A DNA stretch of 64,000 nt from Mangifera indica (lineage: Eukaryota; Streptophyta; Magnoliopsida; Sapindales; Anacardiaceae). Below, in pieces: positions 52,179 to 64,000 of the stretch. A program made the position numbers and the translations under genes. Every line of letters begins with the position of its first letter. Position 1 is the first letter of the stretch. The stretch is from contig NC_058152.1 in the NCBI RefSeq assembly GCF_011075055.1, positions 3,286,001 through 3,350,000 on the forward strand, given 5' to 3'. Below the pieces are notes generated by a model that had not been told where the DNA came from, did no database searches, and saw only the letters and a program-made list of their open reading frames with translations.

Positions 52179-54834
52179 ATGTTGGAGAAGTGTAAGAGGC
52201 CATTAGAGCGGTGTTTTGGAGGAGGTGGTGGTGTTGATGGGCTGTTATGGCACATGGACTTAACAGCCCATGGACTTGAACCCACATGCTTCTGGAGACT
52301 TTTCAATTGCAATGGTGCAAGCTAATTCTTTGTAGGAGGATTGGGGACGGGTGTTCACTTCTCCTTCAGCCACATATGTTTGTATCTATGACGGCCATGG
52401 CGGTCCGGAGGCTTCCCGCTGCATCACTCATTACCTTTTTCCTTTTCTCCACAGTAAGATCAGTTTTTCAATTTTCTTTTGTGGTTGAAAAAATGGGTTT
52501 TCTTGTTAACCATCATACATTCTTTTTAACTTTGCCCTTTCCTTTCTTTTTTTTAATTGAACTTCAACAGATGAATGCATGAATTAACTTTGAGAGGATT
52601 ATCATCTAGAATTGATGTGAACAATAAACTCTATGATTTGACTAACCATAACAGGCTAATTTCACTTTATCCGTTTGTATTCAATTTTTAATTTACAGAA
52701 AGAAAAGGAGGGAGAACCCTTATCAGAATGAACTTTGAATTCCGGAGTTTTCAGCAGGGGAAGGTGGATTATCAGAAGAAGTAAATAAAAAAGGCATTTG
52801 ATGCAACAGAAGAGGAATTTTTACATTTAGTAAAAAGATCATGGCCGCAGATTGCTTCAGTGGGTTCATGTTGCCTTGTTGGTGTCATTGCTAATGATGT
52901 GTTATATGTGGCAAATCTTGGTGACTCCAGGGCTGTGTTAGGGAGGAGAGTGTCGGACGATCGAAAACATACACGAGTATTGGCAGAAAGTTGTCTATTG
53001 ATCATAATGTCGGTGTTGAGGAGGTGAGGAAGGAGGTTGAGGCCCTTCACCCTGATGATTCTCACATTGTAGTTTTTACCCACGGAGTTTGGCGGATTAA
53101 GGGAATAATTCAGTCATGAATTTTTATCAGCAATTTGGCTCTGGATGAGCTATAATTATAGCTTGATATGAATGTTTGTTCAACAGCTGTTTGTGTGAAT
53201 TTGAAGTTCATTGTTTGTGCAGAGAATTGTAATTCCTCACTTGTTGCTGTGATTGAGAATTTTCATGAGAAAATTACTGTTCAGCATAAAAATTACCTTT
53301 GATCTAGTTTATGATAGTCTTGTGATTTATTTGGTATCAAGTCTTTAATGATTCCTATTGTTTCTTTTATAGGATCATGTTTTGTCTCATTTGAACCTGA
53401 TTTCTCTTGCTATCTATCAACTTGTAGTTTAAGACTGAAGGCAAGATATTGCAATCTATTATGATTTCAAGTATAAGGTGTAAGGTATAAGAGTTGAATC
53501 ATACATTAGAAAGTATGAGCTTCTATTGTGAAATTTATATGACTTTAGACTCTTTAATCTCAATAATTAGTTTTCGAAGTATAGTTCTCACGAAGTTCAT
53601 ATTATTTGATATCAAAGACATCACCACGTTTTTCAGTTGCAATCATGCGACGTGTGAAAATAGCGTGCAACCAACCCAAATGGGTGCTGGGGCTGTGAAG
53701 CGTGGTGGTATATTAGGAAGAATGGAACTTGGATCTCACATTAGAAAGTATAAAAGTCCTTGAAGACTTTAGCATTTGTTGCATTTGCAATTAAAATTTT
53801 TGTTCAGAAATCGGTAAAAGTGTTCTTGCAGTGGATTGTATTCTCACTCTTTGGCCCATCTTTCCTGCAAATTTGTTGCACTGTATTTTGCATTGAAGAA
53901 CCACCAATGAAATATATAAAAGCCTTGTGCTAAAACACTAGCATCAAATGCTGAGTATGTAATCCTTGTGAGCTCCATTATTTGTGCTTTCATTAGGTCA
54001 TTCACTGCTTTGATATCAGCTTTTTAGCTAACATGAAACTATTTATGGACTATTCTGGTAAATTTAGGATTCATCTTTAATCAGTTTTGCTTCCTTCTGT
54101 ATTATTGTTGTTACAATTTTCATTGTTTGGTCTTCAAATCTCCAACTGTAATATAACAGCACTAGGCTGAATCTAACACCGGTTCCCTTGTAGGTTTCTA
54201 GATCAGTTGGAGATGTTTATTTGAAGAAGCCTGAGTTTAGCAGTAACACTCTCTTTCAACAATTCGGATCAGCAGTCCCTCTGAAAAGGCCTGTGATGAC
54301 CGCAGAACCCTCTGTCTTAAATCGAAAGTTGTAGCCGGGGGACTAGTTCTTGATCTTTGCATCTGATGGTCTTTGGGAGCACTTTAGTGATGAAACAGCT
54401 GTTGAAACTGTCCTAAAGAACCCAAGAGCTGTAAGGCCCAGGTAAGTGTCAATCAACAAACTTTTTCTTTAATTTCAGATATTGCACTGCAACAATGGCA
54501 AAGGTTTAGCTGACAAGAATTAACGGTTCTTTTTTCCATTCATTTGGGAATTGCAAAACGATTGGTAAGCGCTACGCAGCAGGTGGCCGCGAGGAAAAGA
54601 GAAATGAAATATGAGGACTTGAAAAGAATCGAAAGGGGCACAAGGCGACATTTTCATGACGATATCACTGTTATTGTGATAGACATAGGTGATCCACCGG
54701 GTTCATCAAAAGGTGGGTTCAAAGATTATTGCCTTGTCAGGTTCACAAGCGCCCCAGTCGATATCTCCTCTTTAAAAGCAGGTGAAGCAGAGGATGCTCT
54801 TCGAGATGTTAACCCAAAACAAAATAGCAGCTAG
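52179..54834 (+). pseudogene. Clade-D protein phosphatase 2C (PP2C63-like), unprocessed pseudogene
   Basis: Retains the exon-intron layout of clade-D PP2C genes: MLEKCKRPLERC start at 52179, VDGLLWHMDL, then HASGDFSIAMVQANSL, VYDGHGGPEAS-like [111 protein letters not shown] and [13 protein letters not shown]. Lesions: a 16-bp insertion with a short direct repeat at 52253-52277 shifts the frame; TAG at 52333; one-base indels near 52783 and 52990; altered splice sites (exon 1 donor, the donor after GIIQ near 53112, and TG instead of AG at 54545-54546); and TAG codons at 54332 and 54344 where relatives have coding residues. No functional phosphatase can be made. Confidence 0.88.
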
Positions 54835-55284
54835 GACTAGTAATGAGTTATCCTGTGATGTGTCCATCCAGATGGTAAGATAAGGCTTTGGAATAATGAT
54901 CTCCCTGGAGAAAAAGTTGTGTAGATGTATCTTTTTGTAAATACTTTGTAAAGAGATTCTTGATGGGTACTTTTTCCGGAGCTTTAACGAATCCTCAGAA
55001 ACTCAAGAAAATCCAGTTTGGTTTATGAGCCGAAATCTAATATTCATTGTCTCAATTGAAGCCCCACGTATATATTTTAACAATGAATCCCACCGAACTG
55101 AACCATTTGAAGGGACAAGTCCGATTATACCAAACAAGTTAAACTTTAGATTTAACCAATGCCCTTTTAATCATTGAATCGAATAAGTTAAAAGTATTAA
55201 CTTTAGTTCTCCATCTTCGAAGCCTACCCTTTAACCACCAAAGCTATCTCTTAGAGGCCGCATTTCCTATATTCCATTCTGAAA

Positions 55285-55440
55285 AGTATTATATATATAA
55301 TTTTATGCATAAATAATGACATATTATCATATCATTAAATAGTTTTAAATTTAAATAAAACAATATTCAATCATATAAGAACATATCATTATTTATGCAT
55401 AAAGTTATACATATTATTTGTATACATAACTTTATAGATT
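55285..55440. repeat. Short palindromic (MITE-like) element
   Basis: Outer arms TATATAATTTTATGCATAAA and the inverse TTTATGCATAAAGTTATA. Inner arms TGACATATTATCATATCATT and ATCATATAAGAACATATCA. Core TTTTAAATTTAAATAAAA. Strongly symmetrical. Confidence 0.65.
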
Positions 55441-55685
55441 CCATTAATTAGAGCAGCTTTGAGCTCTTAACTCAAGTTTACTTTCTATTATTATCTTATA
55501 CATGGTAGTCAAATAATTTATCATATCTTATATCAAAAATCAAATTTGTTATATCGTATATCATATCACAAAATATTTTAGTTAATACATCATCGTTTTA
55601 AAAAAATAATATAAATATTCTTAAAATTTTAAAATTTCTATATACATCTATATTATATCTTTCTTTTCTCTAAAAATATATATCC

Positions 55686-55688
<3 letters not shown>

Positions 55689-55742
<54 letters not shown>
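55689..55742. repeat. TA dinucleotide microsatellite
   Basis: About 26 uninterrupted AT units, the longest simple repeat in the window. Confidence 0.9.
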
Positions 55743-55746
<4 letters not shown>

Positions 55747-58700
55747 TTAATATATCTTAAAATATATATTTTTTTATGTTATATTATAAAATACTAATTT
55801 TATGATCACCTACAGCTCAGGTATCTAAAAGTGGATAAATGATAAATAATTTTTATATAAAATATCGATCAATATTATAATAAATCGAGATTATGATTCA
55901 AACATCATTAATATTATCAACTAGCAAAACTGTGACGTTTTTAGATATTATGAAAATATCTGAAAATGGATCAAGATATTTGTTTAATTGTAATTAAGGA
56001 TTGTCAAATTCAGGCAATTAACTGCCGTATGAATTATGGGTAGCGAAATTTGCTTTGTGGGACACTTATGATGGACGTGTCATCTTTTAGTCGTATCTTT
56101 TAATGTTGATATGTATTCACCACCCTTCCACCAATTATTTTTGGCTTTTGGACAAATTTTAAATTAAAAATAAAATAATATTTAATTATATAATAATCTA
56201 AATATATATATATATAATATTATTATCTTAATCTATCTCCCCTTCTTCTCTTTTGTTTTTTTTTTTTTCTTTTTCACATGTCCACCTGGTCTGGTGCAAT
56301 GTCTTGCTTTTGTTTTCAGGCTTGAGTCCTTTCTTCTTGCCTACTGGTTTCTGGCTTCCCCTTCGCTTTCTTCTTGGCTGTTCAAGATTGTTGTTTTTAT
56401 TTTGTTCGTTGTCTTGGCAAATTGGCCTGCATGTTCTCTTGTATAGATGGCCAGTGTTAGTCGTTGTTTTGTCCTGCCCTTGTTGGGTTAGGTTTGGTTT
56501 GTTTCGCTTTCTTGTCTTTTTTGACGAGATGAGCTTTGGATGTTCCGAAATTTTTCTTTATTGTCTTGTTGTTTCTTTATTAATATATTTTTTATTTTAA
56601 AAATCCTGCTGAATTAAGTTAATTAATTCTTAAGATTATAAAGTCTTACAAGAATTAATCACATAATTAAATTTTGTTATCAAATTTACATATTTACCGA
56701 TATAATATATACAATTCAAACAATATTATCTATATAAATAATTTATACAAACAAAAATTATAATATTTAATTAAATAATTTTAAAATAATTAAAAATAAA
56801 TAATTATATTATTTAATTATAAAAATATTATTTTAATATATATATATATATGGATAATAAGAGGAAGACAAATGAGTAAATGATAGTGGTCCACTTGTGC
56901 GGCTGCTATTAGAAATCCCATTTAACCGGGCCCATGCTTTCTATACCATTCTTTCTGGGCTTCATCCTTTTTAGATTCCTTCAGGATCTTTTTTTAAGGT
57001 CCCATTTAACTACCATTATGTTTATATTTGATCATATATATAAATATATATTTTTATATATTATTTATAAATATGTATTATTTAATTTATAATTTATGTA
57101 TTTAAAATGAGTATGTATAACTTTATTATTTTACTTAAATATGTTTATCTTAATATAAATTATTATTATGTTATTAGTTCTAAAAGTTTGTTTGAATTAA
57201 TATTAACTTGTTAAAAATATGTTATCAATATTTTACGATATACGATACGATATGATACAAATAAAAAATGATATTTATCATGAATTATATCGAATTAGTA
57301 TGATACAGTTGACTTATTGTGTGATATTATATATATTCTATGATTCAATATATATTATTAATAAGAATTAATACACTTTTTTAGATAAAATAATATTGTA
57401 ATAAAAATGTATTTGAGATATTTTATATCTTCAAAAGTATTTATTATATTTTTTAAAATGATGATATGTCAATTAAAAGTTTTTATTATTTTATTTTTTA
57501 AAAATTGTATAATATAATACAATATAATATAATACTCGATATATAATATAAAAAATTAAATTTTGATATATGGTATAATATATAATTTAACTATTATGAT
57601 TGAAAACGCCACCAATAGATGTATTAACAAAATTTAACCCCTTAAGTAGAAATAAATATTAGTGGAGCTTTCATGTCACGTAATTATAAATTAATAATCT
57701 TATAATAAAAAGATATTTTCAAATTCATCTTAAATATCATATAATATTTACATAATCTTACCGTGTGACATATGGGCCATAAACAATTTATGTAGGATAA
57801 CGGCTATTAAGTGAAAAAAAACAATGAGTGATATTATATATTCATTTTAAATATATAATTATATATATTTATTATTATATAATTAAATATTATTTTACTT
57901 TTAATTTATAAGTGTCATACATTTATGACCTTGGATTAGTCACGAGTGACTCAATTATACCACATTAAACGCATTTATTTGGAGTCTATTAATTGGTTAC
58001 ATGAAAGAAAAGACAACAGATCACAAGTAGGCATTTATTTTAGTACAATTATTGTTATAGAAGTCAAATTGCATGTTAAATATAGGAACAAAATGCTATA
58101 TCTTGTATAATAATGCTATATATATATAGTCTAAGTCTAATTCAATAAAATAATAAAAATTTTTAATTGACATATTATTCTTATAAAAAAATATTATAAA
58201 CTTTTTTAAAAATTTAAATTTTTTTATATATATCTTTACTTTATTTTTATTTTCTTTAAAAAGATATATTAACCCGTAGAGATAATATATATCGCATCAT
58301 AAAATATATATTGTTTTATATAATAGGTTAATTATATTACATTAATTTAATATAATTTAAATTATATATTATTTTTTATAATATCATATCGTATTATATT
58401 ATAAAATACTGATAACCGTCTTGCATATCATCATCTATGCTGCCTGTCTCACGCTTTTTTTTTTTTGTTATTTTCTTGTACATTTGCTAGGACGATTGCG
58501 ATGGAATAGAAAAAGAAAATTCTCATTTAAAAATAAAGAGAAGGGAATCAAATCAGTTAATTAATTTGGTCATATTGACTGTTTATTTTATTTAATTGAT
58601 GATTAACAACTTTATTATTGATGATTTAAAGTAATACGACACCGGATGGTTAATTTTTTTATTAAGTTGGTGGAAACAAAACTTTTTAGAAAAAATCTGA

Positions 58701-58826
58701 AGATTCACAAATGTGGTCCAAATGATTCGCCCCCTCGACGCCATATTTGTAAGTCTGGAGACGAAGACAAAATCATTTTCACATCAGAGTTCACACATTT
58801 TACCGTACTAGCGCACCCCTATTCCA

Positions 58827-59917
58827 ATGGGAATCGTAGAAGAAGCTCACAACATCAAGGTCGTCGGCTCCGGCGAGCAAACAATCGTCTTGGCGCACGG
58901 CTTCGGCACCGACCAGTCGGTGTGGAAGCACCTCGTCCCCCATCTCCTCGAAGATTATCGCGTCGTTTTGTATGATAACATGGGCTCCGGCGCCACCAAT
59001 CCTGACTACTTCGATTTCAACAGATACGCAACTCTTGAAGGTTATGCCTACGATTTGCTTGCGATTTTTGAAGAGCTGAAAATTGAGTCCTGTATTTTCG
59101 TCGGGCATTCTGTTTCTTGCATGGTTGGGGCCATGGCCTCCATCTCCCGCCCTGATCTCTTCACCAAAATCGTCATGATCTCCGGTTCCCCGAGGTAACA
59201 AAATTTCTACGCCTTTTCATTTTTTTAACCCTAATGTCTGACTTTTGTTGTTCAAATTTAACATCGATTTGTTTAAAATGGGATAATTAACTATAGATTC
59301 GAAATTATTGATGCGATTTTGATCGGGATTATGTTTATGAATCAATGTTTAAACAGTAAAACAATGCATACTCCATTGCACTATTATCAAGTAATTGAGC
59401 ACTTTTGAATAAGAATTAAGTATTATCTAATTATGTGGTGACACATATTTATTTGGATCGAGTTAATTATAGGTATTTGAATGATGTGGATTACTTTGGA
59501 GGTTTTGAGCAAGAAGATCTCTACCAGCTATTTGAAGCCATGAGGTCCAATTACAAGGCGTGGTGTTCAGGTTTCGCACCGCTAATTGTGGGCAGCGACA
59601 TGGACTCGGTGGCGGTTCAAGAATTCAGCCGAACCCTGTTCAACATGCGACCAGACATAGCCTTGAGTGTGGCCCAAACCATATTCCAGAGTGACATGAG
59701 GGAAATTCTAAGCCTAGTCACTGTGCCCTGCCACATCATCCAAAGTATGAAGGACTTGGCCGTGCCGGTGGTGGTCTCCGAATATCTTCACCAAAACCTC
59801 GGTGGCGATTCGATAGTTGAAGTGATGTCATCAGACGGACACTTGCCACAGTTGAGCTCGCCGGATATTGTCATTCCTGTGCTACTTAGACACATTCGTC
59901 AGGATATTGCACAGTGA
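58827..59917 (+). CDS. KAI2: Karrikin/KAI2-ligand receptor, alpha/beta hydrolase
   Basis: Perceives karrikins and the endogenous KAI2 ligand; signals with MAX2 to degrade SMAX1-type repressors in nucleus and cytosol. Two exons, 58827-59194 and 59473-59917, joined in phase at SPR|YLND, as usual for D14/KAI2 genes; 270 aa, the KAI2 length. N terminus [18 protein letters not shown]. Catalytic triad Ser95 (FVGHSVSCM), Asp217 (QSMKDLAVP) and His246 (SSDGHLPQL) all intact, oxyanion region [11 protein letters not shown], lid helices about residues 135-195 ([32 protein letters not shown]). Belongs to KAI2 rather than D14 by MGIVEEAHN and [17 protein letters not shown]. Pocket-side position 161 is Ile where I remember Ala in Arabidopsis. 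Confidence 0.96.
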
Positions 59918-61144
59918 TGTGGGCTTTCTTTGCAATTGTTTGTGTTAATTGTTGGTTAAGGGGGTGGGTAGTTTTATTTTTTGTTATCGTTTGTCTTTAA
60001 ATCCATGTCCTTTTTATCCCTTGAACTTTGTTATCAGCAATTTCATTACTGGAATCTTTGCCAGTGCGAGGCAATTTCTGTTTCATTTTCAATCAGCTGC
60101 CTGGGGGGGTTGGTTTTGGTTTGATTTTTTTAGGGTGTGGTGAAAATCAATTTCCAGAATAATGTTGAATTATCTAAGTGAAGAGTTATTATTCGAGTGT
60201 TATATACACAAATATAATATATAATTTTAAGTTAAAAGTAGAGAAATACCTAAATGTAATAAACATGTCATAGGCTTTGGGGCTGTTGTAAAGCCCGTGG
60301 GCTTTAGGGTCCTAGTAAAGCCCAATTGGTTTAGGACCCAAACTTCTATTCACCTAAATCTAAAGCCTCTACCAGAAAGCAGAAAAAAAGTCATAACCGC
60401 CTTAACAGGTCATCTAACCCAAATCAAATTGCTAATACAGTCACAAACAACTTACATATTAGTAAATTTCAAAGGGATAGTTTGAATGATAAAGAATTTG
60501 GAATCTTTAAGTGAGAGGCTTGCATTCAAGAGTAGTAGGTGACATATTAAAATAGAATTTTTCATTTTTCTGATATAATGATTATAAGACTGATTATTAG
60601 ATATAAAAAATTTTACTTACTTGATTGAATGGGTTTAATCTTAAAAAGACAGATATTATGTTTTTAACAACTGAAATTTTCCTCGAAAAATGATAAAAGA
60701 AGACATTGAGATGCAAAATTAGTTTCTAATACAGTACAAACATTATCCTTATGACTGCATTCTCTTTGAAAATTTTCCTCCATTTGGGAGCACAGAGAAT
60801 CATAAAGTTGGGTGAAAATGATTAAGCCCATCCAACCCATTTTCAAAGGCCAAAAATGCAAGTGCATATATATTTTAGCATTTGAAATATGTTGTACAAT
60901 TTATTTTTGGAGTACATTTTTCCATCCAAAATTGGGTTAAAAACAAAGAGACAAAAGAGTGTTTGATAGATACAGGATATATGTTTCAGATGTAGACAAC
61001 CAAGCCATGTAGGTTATATGTTTGATAGAGAGAAATTCTTGTCAGAGACAACATCAGATTTAGTTAATAAAGTCATAAATTAAAAATGTACCATTTCTCT
61101 TTTGTTTCTTATTCCCATCTTCCTCCCCCCTCACCTATTTCTCA
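59918..61144. other. KAI2 3' UTR and intergenic DNA
   Basis: Probable 3' UTR to about 60180. A short open phrase at 60297-60485 and AT-rich sequence follow; nothing recognised as a gene. Confidence 0.45.
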
Positions 61145-61153
61145 TTATTATTA

Positions 61154-61966
61154 GGCCAAACTACTATTTCCCGCCCAAGATTTGGTGCAAATATAATTTT
61201 TCACCATTAATTATTTAAAAATTTAAATATTCATTGATTTTATTAAGGGTAAAATTATAATTTAATAAAAAATAAAAGAAGTAAAATTTATCATATTTTC
61301 AATCCCTAGGTTTAAAACTAACAAATTTTCCCCAATTAAAGTTTGAAAAACTTATATTTCCTCTCTAGAGTTTTTCCAGCATATTGTCAAAAGCGTTCTC
61401 TCTTCCTCCTTACTTCTCTCTTAATCATGCTCAACTTTTTACCATTATCGACGACGAAACTGATCGAAGAAGACGAATCATTTGTCTTTAAACAAAAATG
61501 CAATTCATCTTCAACTCAGTTAAAGATGATGTGGCTTTGTCATCTCTTAGATGACGACAACACATCGTCTTCATTTGAAATGTAGAAGAATTACGTCTTT
61601 GTCTAGAGACGAAGACACGTCTTTGTTATTCGCTTTCTTGAGTTGATGCTGGCCGAAAATGAAATAGGAGGGAGGGAGAATGTGATTGTCACTACCACCG
61701 CCACTAGCAATGGTGGCTAGAAAAACTCTAAGGGGGAATGTAAGTTTTTCAAACTTTAAGTAGGGGATATTTATTAGATTTTTGAACCTAAAGATAAAAA
61801 TGTGATAAGTTTTTAGTTTTTTTTTAAATATTTTTATTGAATAATAATTTTACTTCTGATAATAATAAAAAAATTTAACATAATGATAAATATTTAATTT
61901 TTTAATAATTAACAGAAAATAAATTGAATTTACACCAAACCTTACCTGGGAAATAGTCATTTGGCC
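61154..61966. mobile_element. Mutator-like foldback element, copy 4 (813 bp)
   Basis: Left end GGCCAAACTACTATTTCCCG, right end GGGAAATAGTCATTTGGCC. Flanked by an exact 9-bp duplication TTATTATTA (61145-61153 and 61967-61975). Arms of about 240 bp pair, for example CTCTAGAGTTTTTCCAGC against GCTAGAAAAACTCTAAG. The centre again carries GACGAAGAC / GTCTTTGTC words like copy 1, so the core as well as the ends is shared. The open frame at 61343-61585 is not a gene. Arms have diverged more than in copy 1, so it is older. Confidence 0.8.
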
Positions 61967-61975
61967 TTATTATTA

Positions 61976-63739
61976 TACCATAAACTTCTCTTTGCTTGGT
62001 TCATCCCCTAAAATTGTTGGACGAGTCTCACGTCTATGCTACCATATGCCACTTGTGGACTAGTCTGAGTGATCCTTTTAATAGGGCCCTACCCAATGTC
62101 TCCGTATGGAACTTGATAGGTTGTGCACCTATCATTAGATAAGTTGGACTAGTCTACTGAATTGCATCAAGTTTAACATTAGTCTTTATTTATTATTATT
62201 ATTTTTTTTTTTTTACACATGTTATGATATGATTGTAAGGACTTTTTTAAAGGCCAATTAAACATTGTTTTGTAGTTTCTATTCTAATATAATATTATCA
62301 AAATGAGAAAAAATGTTGATCAGTGATGATAACGTACTTAATCATGTAATCTTACATTACTAATTGATTGTATGTGAAATTGAACATTTCTTCTATGGTA
62401 AAATCAAATAGATTACTTGAAGGAGATTAACAAACTAATTTTGATCTTATGAAGACAATTTATTGTTTCTCATTCAAATGTTGTGGTATTTTTCACGAAA
62501 TTCATTTATATGCCAATGAAAATGTTTGGTGCCCCTGAACTTACACATATTAAGCATGAATCACTTTGTTTGCACATTATTTATCGAACAAATTTACTAT
62601 TTTTATTTTCTTCAATATGATCGATATATTCCCACACTATTGATTTTTCTTTCTCTTTTTTCTCAATAGAGGTGCACATTCTTGCGACTAAGGTTCTTCA
62701 TCGAAATGTTGATTTTCTTTATTCTCAAAATAATTAAAAGGATTAAACTCATTTGATCTCAGATCTATTTTGGTATGAATGAAATAAATATATTAATTAA
62801 CAAAATATTAAAAAGAAATGAAAACAAATTAATTTGAAAAACTGAGAATTGATTGAGGGAGTTGAGAATTTGAGAATTATAATAAAGAGATTGAGATTGA
62901 GATTGAAATTGAGAAAGTTGAGAGTGAGTGAATTATATAAGATTATGATTTGGGGGGGTAGGGTATTTATAACAAATTAAAAAAAATTAAACGTAGTTCA
63001 ATGGTTACATTAATGAAACCGTTAGATTGGGGGAATCGTTGTCCAACGGCTCTCCCCAACGGTCTAACCAACCCACGGGCCTAACATAAACCTTAAAATT
63101 GCGAATCATACTTTTTTCAAACGAGCCAAACCAATCCTTTGAACATATCTACTAACAAGAGAAAGAGGATTGAGAAAGCATAATTTTGTAATAAAACAAA
63201 ATAACCCACTTCAATCAAATGGGCAAAACCACGAAGCTCAAAGCATCTAAGACAAATGGGAGCATGATAGAATTTTGGGCGTATTAATTGGTCCAGTTTT
63301 TTTAATTGAAAATTAAAAAATATATTTGATAAATTATTATTTTTTGTCGATCAATCTTCTATCTCAAATCTAAAGGTGAAAAAGATGTAGAGGAATTTAT
63401 CCTTTACTTGGTAAGTTTGAATGACATCTTTTATTAGGGAAATTTTTTTTTTCTATTTTTTTTTTTTTTTTTGTAATGAGTAACTTCATATGAATTAAAA
63501 TATCTTTATGAGATAAAACAAATCATATTAAGTCAAATTCAAATCTAATAATCGATCTCTTAATCAATAAACTATATAAGTTACGAGTTTAATATTAAAA
63601 TATTACGAGAAAAGACTTTAACCAATTATATCAAATAGGTGAAATCTAAATCTAATAACTGATTTCATAATCATTTAATCATATAAATTAAGAGTTTGAG
63701 CTTAAAATATTGTGAGAAGAGACTTAAACCAAAGACTAA
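61976..63739. other. Intergenic, no gene recognised
   Basis: AT-rich, with a GAGATTGAGATTGA-type purine repeat at 62860-62935, then a GC-richer stretch (63000-63080) containing two inverted CCGTTAGATTGGGG / CCCCAACGGTCTAAC words. About 63500-63720 has two diverged 110-bp units (AATCTAATAATCGAT / AATCTAATAACTGAT). A hAT-type origin for 62.9-63.1 kb is possible but unproven. Confidence 0.4.
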
Positions 63740-64000
63740 ATTCGAGCTAAATTTATTTGAGTTTGACTTCAATTCAAACAAGATTGAAATGAGTTCAACT
63801 TAAACGAACTCAAACTTGAGAATTTAATATTTTTAAGCTCAAGCTTTAGGGATGCTCAATTTATCAAACTTGTGAGTCTAAAAAATGTAATACAAAATAA
63901 CGTTATTTTTATCAATATATATTAAAACGATGTTATTTTAATATTGAGTCAAGTTTAAAGCTCGATTTGAGCTGAAGCTTTGCATTTTTGAAATGAGTCG
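63740..64000. repeat. Dispersed GAGCTTGA-type repeat, copy B (runs off the edge)
   Basis: Same order of words and same orientation as copy A at 36720-37090, including AATACAAAATAACGTTATTT then ATATATTAAAACGATGTTAT. Continues past the right edge. Confidence 0.6.

Larger units (their letters stand above)
54835..58826. other. Four-kilobase gene-free, extremely AT-rich region
   Basis: Probable relic 3' end of the PP2C pseudogene to about 55050. Then a palindromic element (55285-55440), a long TA microsatellite (55689-55742), a T-rich GC-richer island (56250-56600) like that at 48.2 kb, and further palindromic AT elements at 56150-56215, 57020-57130 and 57825-57910. Recurring GATATATCATATCGTAT-type words appear at 55500-55570, 57230-57310 and 58380. 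No gene seen. Confidence 0.5.

Noticed and set aside
56253..56600. 115-codon Phe/Leu/Cys-rich frame as a membrane protein
   Set aside because: T-rich composition translates into hydrophobic residues; no start context or homology seen.
58800..59201. 133-codon minus-strand frame
   Set aside because: Shadow of KAI2 exon 1.
61343..61585. 80-codon frame at 61.3 kb as a gene
   Set aside because: Lies wholly inside Mutator-like copy 4 and spans its arm and core.

Overview
This window is nuclear DNA from a flowering plant, most likely a eudicot. It is AT-rich and intron-rich, with GT-AG introns and plant-specific genes: the karrikin receptor KAI2, an SBT1 subtilase, a class III acyl-CoA-binding protein, CGLD27 and a MIKC*-type MADS box. 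The species cannot be named from the sequence. Exon coordinates below were derived by hand from reading frame, splice consensus and family knowledge; no search was run.

Layout, left to right. 1.1-1.4 kb: first two exons of a MIKC*-type MADS-box gene (minus), with no recognisable remainder. 4.1-5.2 kb: end of a decayed Ty1/copia element. 5.96-6.83 kb: a near-perfect 867-bp palindromic Mutator-like element. 7.07-13.41 kb: intact CK2 catalytic subunit gene (10 exons, 333 aa). 15.41-17.31 kb: ACBP3-like gene. 18.5-22.7 kb: palindromic elements, two more copies of the Mutator-like family and a 230-bp tandem duplication. 22.98-27.81 kb: MFSD5/MOT2-type major facilitator gene (9 exons, 447 aa). 30.65-33.26 kb: CGLD27 (Ycf36-like) gene containing a GC-AG intron. 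34.6 kb: a lone J-domain-like exon. 34.7-40.8 kb: gene-free repeats. 40.86-43.17 kb: intronless SBT1.7-like subtilase. 44.7-46.9 kb and 49.2-50.2 kb: two decayed copia fragments. 47.43-47.69 kb: small hydrophilic protein gene with a perfect G-box upstream. 52.18-54.83 kb: clade-D PP2C pseudogene. 58.83-59.92 kb: KAI2. 61.15-61.97 kb: another complete Mutator-like palindromic element.

The genes are unrelated neighbours, as usual in plant chromosomes; nothing suggests a biosynthetic cluster. I found no new enzymatic or defence system. The most original signal is repeat biology. One family of foldback elements has conserved ends beginning GGCCAAA and ending TTTGGCC, with 9-bp target duplications. 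It has at least four convincing copies, two of them about 240 bp upstream of start codons. A second, shorter palindromic family recurs at more than a dozen places, and there are tRNA-derived SINEs. Other points of interest are stop codons lying inside plausible 5' splice sites in two genes, and an Asn in place of the conserved CoA-contacting Lys in the ACBP.
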